Source of the DNA: Chloroflexi bacterium 54-19
GTDB lineage: Bacteria > Chloroflexota > Chloroflexia > Chloroheliales > Chloroheliaceae
DNA length: 64,000 nucleotides
Direction of reading: 5' to 3'
Assembly (NCBI GenBank): GCA_001898225.1
Contig: MKTJ01000058.1
Coordinates: 1-64,000, forward strand
Of the stretch, positions 42,261 to 51,998 are shown piece after piece. Numbering within the stretch: position 1 is the first letter of the stretch; the number at the start of each line of letters is the position of its first letter. Position numbers and translations under genes: made by a program. Below the pieces are notes generated by a model, which was not told the origin of the DNA, searched no databases, and saw nothing but the letters and a program-made list of their open reading frames with translations.

Positions 42261-44631
42261 TGTAATAACAGCCGAAGCTGGCTTACCCGGAGGAAATGAG
42301 CCACTATCGGTGGTCGGCACCTCGGCGGGACGAGTGGATGGGCGCGGCCTGGTCACGGGGGCCCCGGTCTACACCGTGGATTACGAAATGCCCAACATGC
42401 TTCACGCCCGGATTCTACGGTCACCCCACGCCCACGCCCGCGTCCTGAAGGTGGATGCCAGCAAAGCTCTGGCCCTGAAGGGGGTCCAAAAAGTGCTGTG
42501 GTGGAAAGATGTGCCGCAGATACCGCACTCCACCAGCGGCGTACCCCATCCCGAACCGGCCCCTTACGATACCTGCGCTCTCAACTCCACCGTCCGTTAC
42601 AAAGGCGAACCGGTCGCCCTTGTCGCCGCCGAAAACGAACCTTTGGCCGAAAAGGCCCTCAAACTGATTGAGGTCGAATACGAAATCTTACCGGCGGTCT
42701 TCGACCCGGCGGAAGCCATCAAACCGGGCGCGCCCCAATTGCACCACCAGGTCAAAATGGAGCCGGGCTTCAAAATGATTTACGACCCGGAACACAATAT
42801 CGCGGCCCACGGCGAGTACGAATTTGGCGATGTCGAGGCGGCTTTTGGTGAGGCTGACTTCGTTATTGAGCGCCACTACGAAACGCCGACCATGTGCCAC
42901 TGCGCCCTCGAACCGCACGCCAGCCTGGCCTTTCTCGACGCGTACGACCGTTTGAACGTGGTGACCAGCACCCAGGTGCCTTTTCACGTGCGGCGGCAAC
43001 TCGCCAGGGCGCTCGACTTGCCGCTGCGCCGGATTCGGATCGCCAAGCCACGGGTCGGCGGGGGTTTTGGCGGCAAGCAGGAGATGGTCCTCGAACCGTT
43101 GGCGGCGGCCCTGGCCCTGGCGACCCGCCGTCCGGTCCGGCTGGTCTTACCACGCAATGAAGAATTTGCCGCTTCCAGGGTCCGCCATGCCTCATCTATT
43201 ACGCTGCGGGCCGGGATTACCAGGGAAGGCCAGATTACCGCTCTCGAAATGAAAGCCCTTACCAACACGGGCGCGTATGCCTCGCACTCCGATACGGTCG
43301 CCCACGCTATCGGTCACAAGACTCTCGGCCTCTATAAAGCCAGGGCCTATCGCTACCTGGGCCAGGCGGTCTACACCAACCGCCCGGTGGCCGGGGCTTT
43401 CCGGGGTTACGGCGCGACCCAAGGCTATTTCGCGCTCGAATCGTTTATTGACGAACTGGCCTTCGAACTGAAAATGGACCCCCTGGCCTTCCGCCGTCTC
43501 AACCACACCGGCAAAGGCGGTTACGACCCGATGGACTACCACGAAGGTCTAAACGGCCTGGAACCGGGCCGTTCGATTACCTCCAGCGCCCTGCCCGAGT
43601 GTCTCGATGTGGGAGCAAAGCTGATTGGCTGGGACGAGCCGCGACCCGCAAACGAGGGGCCAATCAAACGCGGCTTTGGCATGGCGATATGTATGCAAGG
43701 AAGCGGCGTGGCTAACCGGGAACTGGGCGGCGCGACCCTCAAACTGAACGACGACGGCTCTTTCAATTTGCTGACCGGGGCGACCGACATCGGCCAGGGG
43801 AGTGACACGGTCCTTTCGCAGATTGCCGCCGAAGCCCTGGGCGTCTCGATCGAAAATATCCTCCTGGCCTCGGCGGATACCGACCTGGCCGTCATGGACT
43901 ACGGCGCTTACGCTTCGTCCACGACCTATATCACAGGGATGGGAGTCAAAAAGGCCGCCGAAGACGCCCGCCGCCAGATACTGGAAGTGGCCGCCGAGAT
44001 GTGCGAGACCGACCCGGCCAACCTGACTATCAAAAACAACGAGATTTGCGGCCCTTACGGCAAGACCGGCCTGACAGTTTCGGACGTGGCCTATGAGACC
44101 CTTTACGGGACGAAAAACCGGACCCAGATTATAGGCAAGGGCGATGCTATCAGCACCGAATCGCCGCCACCGTTCTTCGCCCAGTTTGTCGAACTGGAAG
44201 TCGATACCGAAACCGGCCTGGTCACACTGCTGCGCTCGGTCAATGTCCTCGACCTGGGGAAAGCGGTCAACCCGGCCCTGGCAAGCGGGCAGGTTGAGGG
44301 CGCGGTGACGATGGGTTTTGGCTACGCCCTGACCGAAGAACTCCGCTTCGACGATAGCGGGACGGTCCGCAACGCCGGGTTCGTGGACTACAAGGTTTTT
44401 TCGCCGCTGGATATGCCGCAGATGCAGACCGTTTTAATCGAAGACCCCGAACCGACCGGGCCGTACGGCCTGAAGTCTGCCGGGGAAGTCGGTATTAACG
44501 GCCCGGCCCCGGCCATCGCCAACGCTATTTTTAACGCCACCGGGTTGCGACTGCGCAACTTGCCGATGACGCCGGTCAGGGTGCTGGAAGGCCTGGAAAC
44601 CATTGCGAACCAGCCGGACCTTTCCAGGTAA
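42253..44631 (+). CDS. xdhA: Xanthine dehydrogenase molybdopterin-binding subunit
   Basis: 792 aa, large subunit that hydroxylates hypoxanthine/xanthine to urate. Features: PRVGGGFGGKQE, RPVAGAFRGYGATQGYFALE, TGATDIGQGSDTVLSQIAAE, and the catalytic Glu in LKSAGEVGINGPAPAIANAI. The family also includes other purine, aldehyde and CO oxidising enzymes; the uricase block next to it makes xanthine the best substrate. No XdhC-type maturation factor (the chaperone) is seen nearby. Confidence 0.92.
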   Translation: MDNVITAEAGLPGGNEPLSVVGTSAGRVDGRGLVTGAPVYTVDYEMPNMLHARILRSPHAHARVLKVDASKALALKGVQKVLWWKDVPQIPHSTSGVPHPEPAPYDTCALNSTVRYKGEPVALVAAENEPLAEKALKLIEVEYEILPAVFDPAEAIKPGAPQLHHQVKMEPGFKMIYDPEHNIAAHGEYEFGDVEAAFGEADFVIERHYETPTMCHCALEPHASLAFLDAYDRLNVVTSTQVPFHVRRQLARALDLPLRRIRIAKPRVGGGFGGKQEMVLEPLAAALALATRRPVRLVLPRNEEFAASRVRHASSITLRAGITREGQITALEMKALTNTGAYASHSDTVAHAIGHKTLGLYKARAYRYLGQAVYTNRPVAGAFRGYGATQGYFALESFIDELAFELKMDPLAFRRLNHTGKGGYDPMDYHEGLNGLEPGRSITSSALPECLDVGAKLIGWDEPRPANEGPIKRGFGMAICMQGSGVANRELGGATLKLNDDGSFNLLTGATDIGQGSDTVLSQIAAEALGVSIENILLASADTDLAVMDYGAYASSTTYITGMGVKKAAEDARRQILEVAAEMCETDPANLTIKNNEICGPYGKTGLTVSDVAYETLYGTKNRTQIIGKGDAISTESPPPFFAQFVELEVDTETGLVTLLRSVNVLDLGKAVNPALASGQVEGAVTMGFGYALTEELRFDDSGTVRNAGFVDYKVFSPLDMPQMQTVLIEDPEPTGPYGLKSAGEVGINGPAPAIANAIFNATGLRLRNLPMTPVRVLEGLETIANQPDLSR

Positions 44632-44687
44632 ATTTTAACAGGATAACCATTAATAACCCTAAAAAAGAATCAATTTAAGGAGAACCC

Positions 44688-45947
44688 ATGTCCCAGGTAA
44701 ATCAAAGTAAGATTTATGATTATGTAAAGCAACATGGCAGTATTTTAGAGGAATATCTTGAAACTCTTGGCGCATTCGGCCAGCTTGAAGAAGGCGGGAT
44801 TATCCGGCCTGTCTATTCACCCCAATGGTTAGACGCCCAGAAACAGGTCGCGGAATGGATGAACGAAGCCGGGCTTGCCGTGCGGACCGACGGCATCGGC
44901 AACCTCTGGGGCAAACTGGAAGGGACGGAGGGCGGTAAAATCTTTGCCAGCGGCTCACACCTCGATACCGTAAAAGGCGGTGGTAAATACGATGGCGGGC
45001 TCGGTATCCTTTCGGCCCTGGTAGCTTTGCGCTTTCTAAAGGAGGTCTACGGCCAGCCCAGGTATTCGCTCGAAGTGGTGGCGTTGTGCGAGGAAGAAGG
45101 GAGCCGCTTTAACAAGACTTTCCTCGGTTCGCGGGCTATCACCGGCACCCTGCCCGTCGAAGAACTGGACGAAAACGTAGACCCGGCAGGTATTTCCATC
45201 CGGCAAGCCGCCATCGAATGCGGTTTCGACCCCTCCCAACTGGAAGCAGCCAGACGAAGCGACCTCGACGGATTTATCGAGTTGCATATCGAACAGGGCC
45301 GCCTGCTGGATGATGCGAAACTGGAAGTCGGTATCGTCCAGGCCATCACCGGCACCCGGCACCTGGGCGTGACTTTCGAGGGACAGGCCGACCATGCCGG
45401 GACGACTCCGATGGACCTGCGCAAGGACGCCCTTGTGGCCGCCGCTCACGCCATCACCCGGATTCAGGCTATCCCCCTGCAAATGGGTCGCCCGGCAGTA
45501 GCGACGGTTGGCAAACTCTCCCTCGAACCGGGCGCAACCAATATCGTCCCGGCCCTGGTCCATATCACGGTGGACATCCGGCACTCCGACCAGGCCAAAA
45601 AAGAGCGTCTTATCAGTGAAATAGAACTGGCCTGCCGGGAAGCCGCCGCCAGCCAGGGTGTTACCGTGCATATCGAGCAACACCAGGACCGCGTCCCGGC
45701 CCCGATGACACCAGCTATCATAAATCTGTTGCAGGAAACCGCCGATGAACTGGGCATTACAAACATGCCGATGGTCAGCGGGGCCGGGCACGACTCGCAG
45801 GTTATGGTCGAGCAAATCCCCACCGGGATGATTTTTGTGCCGAGTATCGCCGGGCGGAGCCACAGCCGGGCCGAGTATACACCCTTACAGGAGATTTTAC
45901 CTGGGGTGGCGCTACTGGCCCAGGCTCTTTACAAATTAGCCTATTAA
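44688..45947 (+). CDS. Allantoate / ureidoglycolate-type amidohydrolase (M20 family)
   Basis: 419 aa, zinc-dependent AllC/HyuC/carbamoylase family. Metal ligands: His91 (GSHLDTV), Asp102 (KYDGGLG), Glu136 in EEEGSRF, His in IELHIEQG and the late His in AGRSHSRAEYTP; SGAGHDSQ is also typical. Family members cleave allantoate, ureidoglycolate or N-carbamoyl amino acids and are hard to separate by sequence. Between xdh and urease, action on allantoate is most likely. ATG has AAGGAGAA upstream. Confidence 0.88.
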   Translation: MSQVNQSKIYDYVKQHGSILEEYLETLGAFGQLEEGGIIRPVYSPQWLDAQKQVAEWMNEAGLAVRTDGIGNLWGKLEGTEGGKIFASGSHLDTVKGGGKYDGGLGILSALVALRFLKEVYGQPRYSLEVVALCEEEGSRFNKTFLGSRAITGTLPVEELDENVDPAGISIRQAAIECGFDPSQLEAARRSDLDGFIELHIEQGRLLDDAKLEVGIVQAITGTRHLGVTFEGQADHAGTTPMDLRKDALVAAAHAITRIQAIPLQMGRPAVATVGKLSLEPGATNIVPALVHITVDIRHSDQAKKERLISEIELACREAAASQGVTVHIEQHQDRVPAPMTPAIINLLQETADELGITNMPMVSGAGHDSQVMVEQIPTGMIFVPSIAGRSHSRAEYTPLQEILPGVALLAQALYKLAY

Positions 45948-46001
45948 TAAGGTTTTAAAACGGTAAGTTTGACTTACTATTTAAACAGAACGACTCACTA
46001 A

Positions 46002-46679
46002 ATGGATGGTTTGAGGCTATTACAACTGTTGCAACTGGCCGATAGCGCTTTACCGACCGGGGCCTTGAGCCATTCTTTTGGTGTGGAGTCGCTGGTAGAA
46101 GAAGGTTTCCTCAGGGTAGAAGGGCTGGAAGCCTTCCTGACCGAATACTTAAAAGAAAATGGCCTCCTGGAAGCAAACTTCTGCCGGCAAGGTTTTCACC
46201 TGGCAAAATCGGGCGAAGATTTCAGCCGGGAGTGGCAAAACCTGAACGAGCGGGTCAGCGCGTTTAAACCGGCCCGCGAATCCCGCCAGGGGAGCGTGTC
46301 GCTGGGGAAGCGGCTAATCGCCCTGGCCCTGCAACTCGATGACTTCCCCCGGTTGCGGCTAAACGCAGGCCAGCAGGTCCATTACTGCGCCGTCTTCGGT
46401 CTGCTCGGTGGGTTGCTGGAAGTAGACGAGGAAGCGGCGGTCCTGGCTTATTTGCAACAGACGACTGGCTCACTAATCTCGGCCTGTCAGCGTTTGATGG
46501 CGCTCGGCCAGGGACAGGCGGCCCTGATAAACTGGCGGCTGAAACCGGCCATGCTCAAGACGGCCCAGGCCAGCCGGGAGAATTGGCAAGAGGCGGGGGC
46601 TTTACAGTGTTTCGCGCCCTTGAGCGAACTGGCTTCAATGCGCCACCCGAATTTACGCACCCGACTTTTTATCAGTTAG
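46002..46679 (+). CDS. ureF: Urease accessory protein UreF
   Basis: 225 aa, all-helical: LLQLLQLADSALPTGALSHSFGVESLVEEGFL at the N-terminus is diagnostic. UreF bridges UreD-bound urease and UreG and acts in GTP-dependent nickel insertion. The order here is ureF-ureD-ureA-ureB-ureC-ureG, with the accessory genes placed before the structural ones. The ribosome binding site is weak. Confidence 0.92.
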   Translation: MDGLRLLQLLQLADSALPTGALSHSFGVESLVEEGFLRVEGLEAFLTEYLKENGLLEANFCRQGFHLAKSGEDFSREWQNLNERVSAFKPARESRQGSVSLGKRLIALALQLDDFPRLRLNAGQQVHYCAVFGLLGGLLEVDEEAAVLAYLQQTTGSLISACQRLMALGQGQAALINWRLKPAMLKTAQASRENWQEAGALQCFAPLSELASMRHPNLRTRLFIS

Positions 46680-46774
46680 CGGTCGGTAGGGTTCTTTTTA
46701 CTTCAAGTCCGGTCAGATTATAGTCATACCCTATTGGTGTGGGCGCACTCGAGGAATCTCGATTTTACAAACTG

Positions 46775-46860
46775 ACGACCGTGATATGGTCCAACGGACC
46801 GGCAGGTACCCTTTGGGTGCCTTCACTTCGTTCAGGATGACAAATCTCTTATTTATTTTT
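46775..46860. repeat. Dispersed intergenic repeat, copy 2
   Basis: 46775-46802 (ACGACCGTGATAT...ACGGACCGG) matches copy 1 at 28448 with four changes in 28. A GGTACCC-TTT-GGGTGCC hairpin follows, then CTTCACTTCGTTCAGGATGA, a sequence type common in non-coding repeats. It separates ureF from ureD. Confidence 0.55.
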
Positions 46861-46889
46861 GGCGTTTTCATCTATAACCCATCTCAGAT

Positions 46890-47774
46890 ATGAGGGATAT
46901 GTCGTTAGGGGAACTGCCTGATAACCCGGCTACCGTCCGTGGGCGCCTGGACCTCCTGTTTGAAAACCAGGAAGGTCAGACCATTTTAAAAGTGCGCCGC
47001 CAGGAGCAGCCGCTAAAAGTGGTGCGGGCCTTTCCCCTGCCGGGCGGCGGCTCTCTAGTCCACCTGCATAACCTGTCGGGTGGGGTCCTGGGCGGCGACA
47101 AACTCGAAGTCAGGGTTGAGGTCGAACCGGGCACAAAGGCCCAGCTAACCTCGACCGGCGCCACCCGGCTTTACCGGAACCTGCCCGGTGTGGAGGCTTC
47201 CGGCCAGCTTTACGTTTTCTCGATTGGAGAAAATGGGCTGCTCGAATACCTGCCCGACCAGCTAATCCCTTTCGCCGGGACGCGCTATCGCCAGCAGACC
47301 CGGATTGAACTGGCCGAGGGCGCGGGGCTTTTCTGGTGGGAAACCGTCGCGCCGGGCCGGGAAGCCAGGGGCGAAGTCTTCGATTATGATTTGCTGGAAC
47401 TCTCGGTGGCCCTGACTAAAGGGGGCCGCCCTCTTGCCCTCGAACAATCTATACTGGAACCAAAATTACGGCCACTTACCTCAACGGCGCGGTTGGGCCA
47501 GTTTCGCTATTTTTCGACCTTTTATATGGTAAAGGTAGGGCTGGAAAAAACAGCCTGGACCCGCCTGGAAACCTGCCTGAACGACCTGGCGGGCCAGCTT
47601 AGCGTACCGGGCGAAACGCTCTGGGGCGCGAGTTGCCTATGGAGCGATGGCGTGGTAGTGCGCTCGGTCAGCCGGAACGGGCGGGCTATCACCAGGGGTC
47701 TGTTCGAAATGTGGAAACTCGGCAAACAGGAACTCTACGGACAAACGCCAACCCTTCCCCGGAAAATCTACTAA
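46890..47774 (+). CDS. ureD: Urease accessory protein UreD (UreH)
   Basis: 294 aa. Diagnostic stretches: LHNLSGGVLGGDKLEVRVEVEPGTKAQLTSTGATRLYR, YLPDQLIPFAGTRYRQQTRIEL and FWWETVAPGREARGE. UreD is the scaffold that binds apo-urease. The ATG at 46890 has only a poor ribosome binding site; an ATG at 46899 is possible. It lies 210 bp after ureF, beyond a repeat, so it may have its own promoter. Confidence 0.9.
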   Translation: MRDMSLGELPDNPATVRGRLDLLFENQEGQTILKVRRQEQPLKVVRAFPLPGGGSLVHLHNLSGGVLGGDKLEVRVEVEPGTKAQLTSTGATRLYRNLPGVEASGQLYVFSIGENGLLEYLPDQLIPFAGTRYRQQTRIELAEGAGLFWWETVAPGREARGEVFDYDLLELSVALTKGGRPLALEQSILEPKLRPLTSTARLGQFRYFSTFYMVKVGLEKTAWTRLETCLNDLAGQLSVPGETLWGASCLWSDGVVVRSVSRNGRAITRGLFEMWKLGKQELYGQTPTLPRKIY

Positions 47775-47821
47775 GGCATCTTTCTTTTAGAAAATAGAAA
47801 AACAAGAAGGAGGAGAAACGA

Positions 47822-48124
47822 TTGCACCTGACTCCCCGCGAACAGGAAAAGCTGTTGATTTTTGTAGCCGCCGAACTGGCCCGCAAACGCCAGGCCCGAG
47901 GTCTTAAACTTAATTACCCCGAAACCATGGCGATTCTTTCCGCCGAGATTATGGAGGCCGCCCGCGACGGCATGAGCGTGGCCGAAATCATGACCTGGGG
48001 CGCGACCATCCTCACCAAAGACGATGTGATGGACGGTATCGCCGAGATGATTCACGAGGTCCAGGTCGAAGCGACTTTCCCCGACGGCACCAAACTTGTG
48101 ACGGTCCACGACCCGATTAAATGA
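47822..48124 (+). CDS. ureA: Urease gamma subunit
   Basis: 100 aa, the normal size. It starts at TTG behind a near-perfect GAAGGAGGAG. Sequence: [33 protein letters not shown] and VHDPI at the end. The stop region overlaps or abuts ureB. Confidence 0.95.
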   Translation: MHLTPREQEKLLIFVAAELARKRQARGLKLNYPETMAILSAEIMEAARDGMSVAEIMTWGATILTKDDVMDGIAEMIHEVQVEATFPDGTKLVTVHDPIK

Positions 48125-48135
48125 AAGGAAATAGC

Positions 48136-48486
48136 ATGAAACCGGGCGAGTATTTTTTAGATGAGGAAGCCGGGCCAATCACGGCTAATCCGGGCCGCGA
48201 GGTAACGACCCTGCTGGTGCGCCACACCGGGGACCGTCCCGTCCAGGTGGGCAGCCATTTTCACTTTTTCGAGGTAAACTCAGCCCTCGATTTCGACCGG
48301 ACTGCCGCCTATGGCAAACGGCTCAATATCGCCGCCGGGACTGCCGTCCGCTTCGAACCGGGCGAGGAAAAAGAGATTGTGCTGGTTCCCTTAGCCGGGT
48401 CGCGGACGGTCTACGGCCACAAAGGTTTTGTAAACGGCGCGCTGGACGACCCTGCTACAAAAGAAGCCGCTCTCAAGAAGGTTTAA
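48136..48486 (+). CDS. ureB: Urease beta subunit
   Basis: 116 aa from the ATG at 48136 (AAAGGA six bases upstream), which aligns with the usual MxPGEY start; an ATG at 48121 overlapping the ureA stop would add five residues. It contains [17 protein letters not shown] and [12 protein letters not shown]. Beta and gamma are separate genes here, as in most bacteria. Confidence 0.93.
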   Translation: MKPGEYFLDEEAGPITANPGREVTTLLVRHTGDRPVQVGSHFHFFEVNSALDFDRTAAYGKRLNIAAGTAVRFEPGEEKEIVLVPLAGSRTVYGHKGFVNGALDDPATKEAALKKV

Positions 48487-48506
48487 TTTAGACAAAGGAA
48501 AAAGTG

Positions 48507-50222
48507 ATGAGCCTGGAAATACCACGCCGGATTTATGCCGACCTGTATGGCCCGACTACCGGGGACCGGGTGCGGCTGGCCGACACAGAACTGATTATCG
48601 AGGTCGAAAAGGACTTTACGGCTTACGGGGACGAGATTACTTTCGGGGGCGGCAAGGTTATTCGCGACGGCATGGGCCAGAGCAGCGGCGCAACCAGGGC
48701 CGGGGCGCTCGACCTGGTCATTACCAACGCCCTGATTATTGATTACTGGGGCATAGTTAAAGGCGACATCGGTATCAAGGATGGCCGCATCGTGAAGGTG
48801 GGCAAGGCCGGAAACCCCGATACCATGCAGGGGGTTGACCCGGAACTGGTAGTCGGAGCCAGCACCGAGGTTATCGCGGGCGAGAATATGCTTGTAACGG
48901 CGGGCGGTATTGACTGCCACATCCACTTTATCGCGCCCCAGCAGGTCTACGAAGCTATCGCCAGCGGCGTCACGACCATGATAGGCGGCGGCACCGGCCC
49001 GGCCACCGGCACCAACGCCACCACCTGTACGCCGGGAGCCTGGAATCTCGCCCGGATGTTACAGGCCGCCGAAGCCTGGCCTGTCAACTTCGGCTTTCTG
49101 GGCAAGGGCAACACCGCCCAGCCCGAACCCTTAAACGAACAAATCGAGGCAGGCGCCTGCGGTCTTAAACTGCACGAGGACTGGGGTACCACCCCCGCCG
49201 CCATCAATACCTGTCTCGAAGTGGCCGACCGCTACGACATTCAAACCTCCATTCACACTGATACCATCAACGAGGCCGGGTTTGTGGAGGATACGATTGC
49301 CGCTATCGGCGGGCGGACCATCCATACCTACCATACCGAGGGCGCAGGCGGCGGCCATGCTCCCGATATTATTCGTATTGCTTCCTACTCGAATATTTTG
49401 CCAAGTTCGACCAACCCGACCCGACCTTATACCCGCAACACCATTGCCGAACACCTCGACATGCTGATGGTCTGCCACCACCTGAATCCGCTGGTGCCGG
49501 AAGACGTGGCCTTTGCCGAGAGCCGTATCCGGCCTGAAACCATCGCCGCCGAAGATATTTTGCACGACCTGGGGGTCTTTAGCATGATTTCGAGCGACTC
49601 CCAGGCGATGGGCCGGGTCGGGGAAGTCATCATGCGGACCTGGCAGACCGCCCACAAAATGAAGGTCCAACGCGGCCCCCTGGCGGGTGACTCTTCCCGC
49701 AACGATAACAACCGGGTCAAACGCTATATTGCAAAATACACTATCAACCCGGCCATCACGAACGGGGTCGCCCACGAAGTCGGTTCCATCGAACCAGGCA
49801 AATTGGCCGATTTAGTATTGTGGAAACCGGCCTTTTTCGGGGTCAAACCGGAACTGGTGGTCAAAGGCGGGTTTATCGCCTGGGGCGCAATGGGTGACGC
49901 CAACGCCTCTATTCCAACCCCCCAACCGATTCTTTACCGGCCCATGTTCGGGGCTTTTGGCCTGGCGACCGCCCCTACCAGCCTGACTTTTGTCTCGAAG
50001 GCGGCCCTCGATAACGGCATCCCCGAAAAACTGGGATTACGCAAGACCGCTGTAGCCGTCAAAAACACCCGCAATATCGGCAAGGCGGATATGGCGCTTA
50101 ACTCGGCCACCCCGACAATTGAGGTAGACCCCGAAACCTACGAGGTCCGGGCCGATGGCGAATTACTTACATGCGAACCGGCGGACAGCCTGCCGATGGC
50201 CCAGCGCTATTTTCTTTTTTAG
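48507..50222 (+). CDS. ureC: Urease alpha subunit (catalytic)
   Basis: 571 aa, hydrolyses urea to ammonia and carbamate. All active-site elements are present: HIH in [10 protein letters not shown], the carbamylated Lys in GLKLHEDWG, His in [15 protein letters not shown], the catalytic His in MVCHHL and Asp in SSDSQAMGR. The flap Cys is not asserted. A GTG three bases earlier could also start it. It ends 120 bp before ureG. Confidence 0.96.
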   Translation: MSLEIPRRIYADLYGPTTGDRVRLADTELIIEVEKDFTAYGDEITFGGGKVIRDGMGQSSGATRAGALDLVITNALIIDYWGIVKGDIGIKDGRIVKVGKAGNPDTMQGVDPELVVGASTEVIAGENMLVTAGGIDCHIHFIAPQQVYEAIASGVTTMIGGGTGPATGTNATTCTPGAWNLARMLQAAEAWPVNFGFLGKGNTAQPEPLNEQIEAGACGLKLHEDWGTTPAAINTCLEVADRYDIQTSIHTDTINEAGFVEDTIAAIGGRTIHTYHTEGAGGGHAPDIIRIASYSNILPSSTNPTRPYTRNTIAEHLDMLMVCHHLNPLVPEDVAFAESRIRPETIAAEDILHDLGVFSMISSDSQAMGRVGEVIMRTWQTAHKMKVQRGPLAGDSSRNDNNRVKRYIAKYTINPAITNGVAHEVGSIEPGKLADLVLWKPAFFGVKPELVVKGGFIAWGAMGDANASIPTPQPILYRPMFGAFGLATAPTSLTFVSKAALDNGIPEKLGLRKTAVAVKNTRNIGKADMALNSATPTIEVDPETYEVRADGELLTCEPADSLPMAQRYFLF

Positions 50223-50293
50223 ACGTTGAACGTCTTCAAAAAGGTGCGGAAACTGTTTAATTATTGGTGATTTCGAACTTTTAAAATTCTACA

Positions 50294-50323
50294 TTTAACG
50301 TTCACCCTAAAGGGCGCGTTAAA
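50294..50323 (+). promoter_or_regulatory. Hairpin in ureC-ureG intergenic region
   Basis: TTTAACG (50294-50300) pairs with CGTTAAA (50317-50323), enclosing CCCTAAAGGG. It could set the relative level of ureG. The ureG ribosome binding site (CAACGAGGTG) follows. Confidence 0.4.
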
Positions 50324-50341
50324 CGTTCAACGAGGTGTACT

Positions 50342-51094
50342 ATGACAATGATTGAAACAAAACGGGCCTTCCGGGTGGGCATCGCCGGGCCGGTGGGTAG
50401 CGGCAAAACCGCCCTGGTGGACCGCCTGAGCAAACGCCTTCTGGACCGCTACAACCTGGCGGTCGTCACTAACGACATCTACACTCGCGAGGACGCCGAA
50501 TTTTTGCTACGCCAGGGCACTTTACCGATGGAAAGGGTGCGCGGAGTCGAAACCGGCGGCTGTCCCCACGCCGCTATCCGGGAGGATGCCTCTATGAACC
50601 TGGAAGCGATTGCCGACCTTGAGGAAAACATTCCCGGCCTGGAACTTCTCTTTGTCGAAAGTGGTGGCGACAACCTGGCGGCGGCCTTTAGCCCGGAACT
50701 GGTCGACGTTTTTATCTATGTGATTGACGTGGCCGGGGGCGACAAAATCCCTCGCAAGGGCGGACCGGGCATTATTCGCTCCGACCTCCTGATTATCAAT
50801 AAAATTGACCTGGCGCCATACGTGGGGGCTTCGCTGGAAGTGATGGACCGCGACGCAAAAATGATGCGGCCTAATGCGGATAAACCCTTTATCTTCACCA
50901 ACCTGAAGGACGAAACCGGCCTGGATAAAGTAATTGCCTGGCTGGAAACACAGATTGCCCTGCCGGTCGAGCAGCGCCGGACCCTGATAGATATAAACCA
51001 GCCCTTTTTCACGATGCCGGACCCCGAACACTCACACGGCCATTCTCATTCGCACTCCCACGACCACCCGCACGAACATTCCCATACTCACTAA
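50342..51094 (+). CDS. ureG: Urease accessory GTPase UreG with C-terminal histidine tail
   Basis: 250 aa; UreG is usually about 200-210. P-loop [10 protein letters not shown] (16-25), the nickel motif CPH in [26 protein letters not shown] and [10 protein letters not shown] are all present. The last 25 residues are a His-rich tail with 11 histidines in 21 positions (alternating with Ser, Gly, Asp, Pro, Glu, Thr). UreG proteins of other groups have His-rich N-termini; a C-terminal tail recalls UreE. No ureE lies in the window, so this tail probably stores or delivers nickel. Confidence 0.93.
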   Translation: MTMIETKRAFRVGIAGPVGSGKTALVDRLSKRLLDRYNLAVVTNDIYTREDAEFLLRQGTLPMERVRGVETGGCPHAAIREDASMNLEAIADLEENIPGLELLFVESGGDNLAAAFSPELVDVFIYVIDVAGGDKIPRKGGPGIIRSDLLIINKIDLAPYVGASLEVMDRDAKMMRPNADKPFIFTNLKDETGLDKVIAWLETQIALPVEQRRTLIDINQPFFTMPDPEHSHGHSHSHSHDHPHEHSHTH

Positions 51095-51104
51095 AGAGGC
51101 AATA

Positions 51105-51142
51105 AAAGAGGCGTTCCCATTTTTTGTCGGGAACGCCTCTTT
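51105..51142. terminator. Bidirectional terminator between ureG and parB
   Basis: AAAGAGGCGTTCCC pairs with GGGAACGCCTCTTT, a 14-bp stem; the loop and flanks give T-rich runs. It ends the convergent ureG and parB transcripts. Confidence 0.85.
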
Positions 51143-51158
51143 AGTTTCACGTGTGACA
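51143..51158. promoter_or_regulatory. parS-like centromere site
   Basis: AGTTTCACGTGTGACA matches the chromosomal-type parS consensus TGTTTCACGTGAAACA at 13 of 16 positions, including the central GTTTCACGTG. It lies 10 bp beyond the parB stop, right beside the partition genes. Confidence 0.6.
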
Positions 51159-51167
51159 ATCCTGGAA

Positions 51168-51998
51168 CTAAGCCCGCAACTCCTTTTCAAGGGCTTCCAG
51201 TTCGACCCTTAACTCGGAGAGCGTCTTTTGCAACTCTTTCTTTTGTTTGGCCGGGACCTGTTGCAGACTCCCTCGCGCCTCGGCCAGGGTTGTTTTAAGC
51301 TTCACCCACTCGCGCGGCCTGTACTTCCAGGCTTTCGGAGCGGACAAAGGGTTATCTTGTGAAGCGTGTAACAATTGCGTATTTTTTACGCGGTCCGGTT
51401 GGAGCAAACGCATGCGCTGGTCAACATAGCTGGCGCTCTTGTGCAACCCCTCGGCAATCTGGCGGTTCGAGAGATTATATTCCTCGGCCAGGAATTTGAA
51501 ATAGCGGGCTTCGTCAAGTGGTTCAAGGTTCTGGCGTTGCAAATTCTCAATCGCGGCGACCGTCCGAGCCTCACGGTCATTATAAGGCCGGACTATGGCC
51601 GGGACCTGTTCGAGACCGGCCAGGCGGGCCGCCCGGCAGCGCCGTTCCCCGGCGACCAGTTCATAGCGTCCGCCCGCTCCCCCCAATGGCCGCACGATAA
51701 CCGGCTGTAAAAGGCCCCGCTCACGGATGTCGGCAGCAAGCTCGGCGTCCTGTTCGGGGGTAGCGGTCTGGCGGGGTTGGTCGGGGTTCGGCTCGATAGC
51801 GGCCAGGGTAATCATCTCGATAGTTTCGGCGGTGCTGTCTGCCGCTTTTTCCTCGACCTCGTCCACCGGCTGCCCTGCCGCAATCTTTTGCATGCTATTG
51901 CTGCGGGCCTTCAGGCTGGCAAAGAAATCGGGACGGGCCGGGGTTGCGCTTTTGGCGGCGCGGGTGGATTTGGGTTTGCTGTTATCTGGCGTCGACAC
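51168..51998 (-). CDS. parB: ParB-family partition protein
   Basis: 276 aa from a GTG at 51998 (GAGGAG upstream), overlapping the parA stop by 17 bp; a longer reading to 52193 would run antiparallel to no signal and overlap most of the parA 3' end. Order: basic N-terminus, ParB/Spo0J nuclease-like domain (IEPNPDQPRQ, GGRYELVAGERRCRAARLAG), HTH with LSNRQIAEGLHKSASYVDQRMRLL, then a predicted coiled-coil tail (LQQVPAKQKKELQKTLSELRVELEALEKEL). It should bind parS and slide as a CTP-dependent clamp. Confidence 0.9.
   Translation of the reverse strand: MSTPDNSKPKSTRAAKSATPARPDFFASLKARSNSMQKIAAGQPVDEVEEKAADSTAETIEMITLAAIEPNPDQPRQTATPEQDAELAADIRERGLLQPVIVRPLGGAGGRYELVAGERRCRAARLAGLEQVPAIVRPYNDREARTVAAIENLQRQNLEPLDEARYFKFLAEEYNLSNRQIAEGLHKSASYVDQRMRLLQPDRVKNTQLLHASQDNPLSAPKAWKYRPREWVKLKTTLAEARGSLQQVPAKQKKELQKTLSELRVELEALEKELRA

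Noticed and set aside
42983-42998. TTTTCACGTGCGGC inside xdhA as a second parS
   Set aside because: Only the central CACGTG core and a few flanking bases match; the codons are fully explained by the protein.
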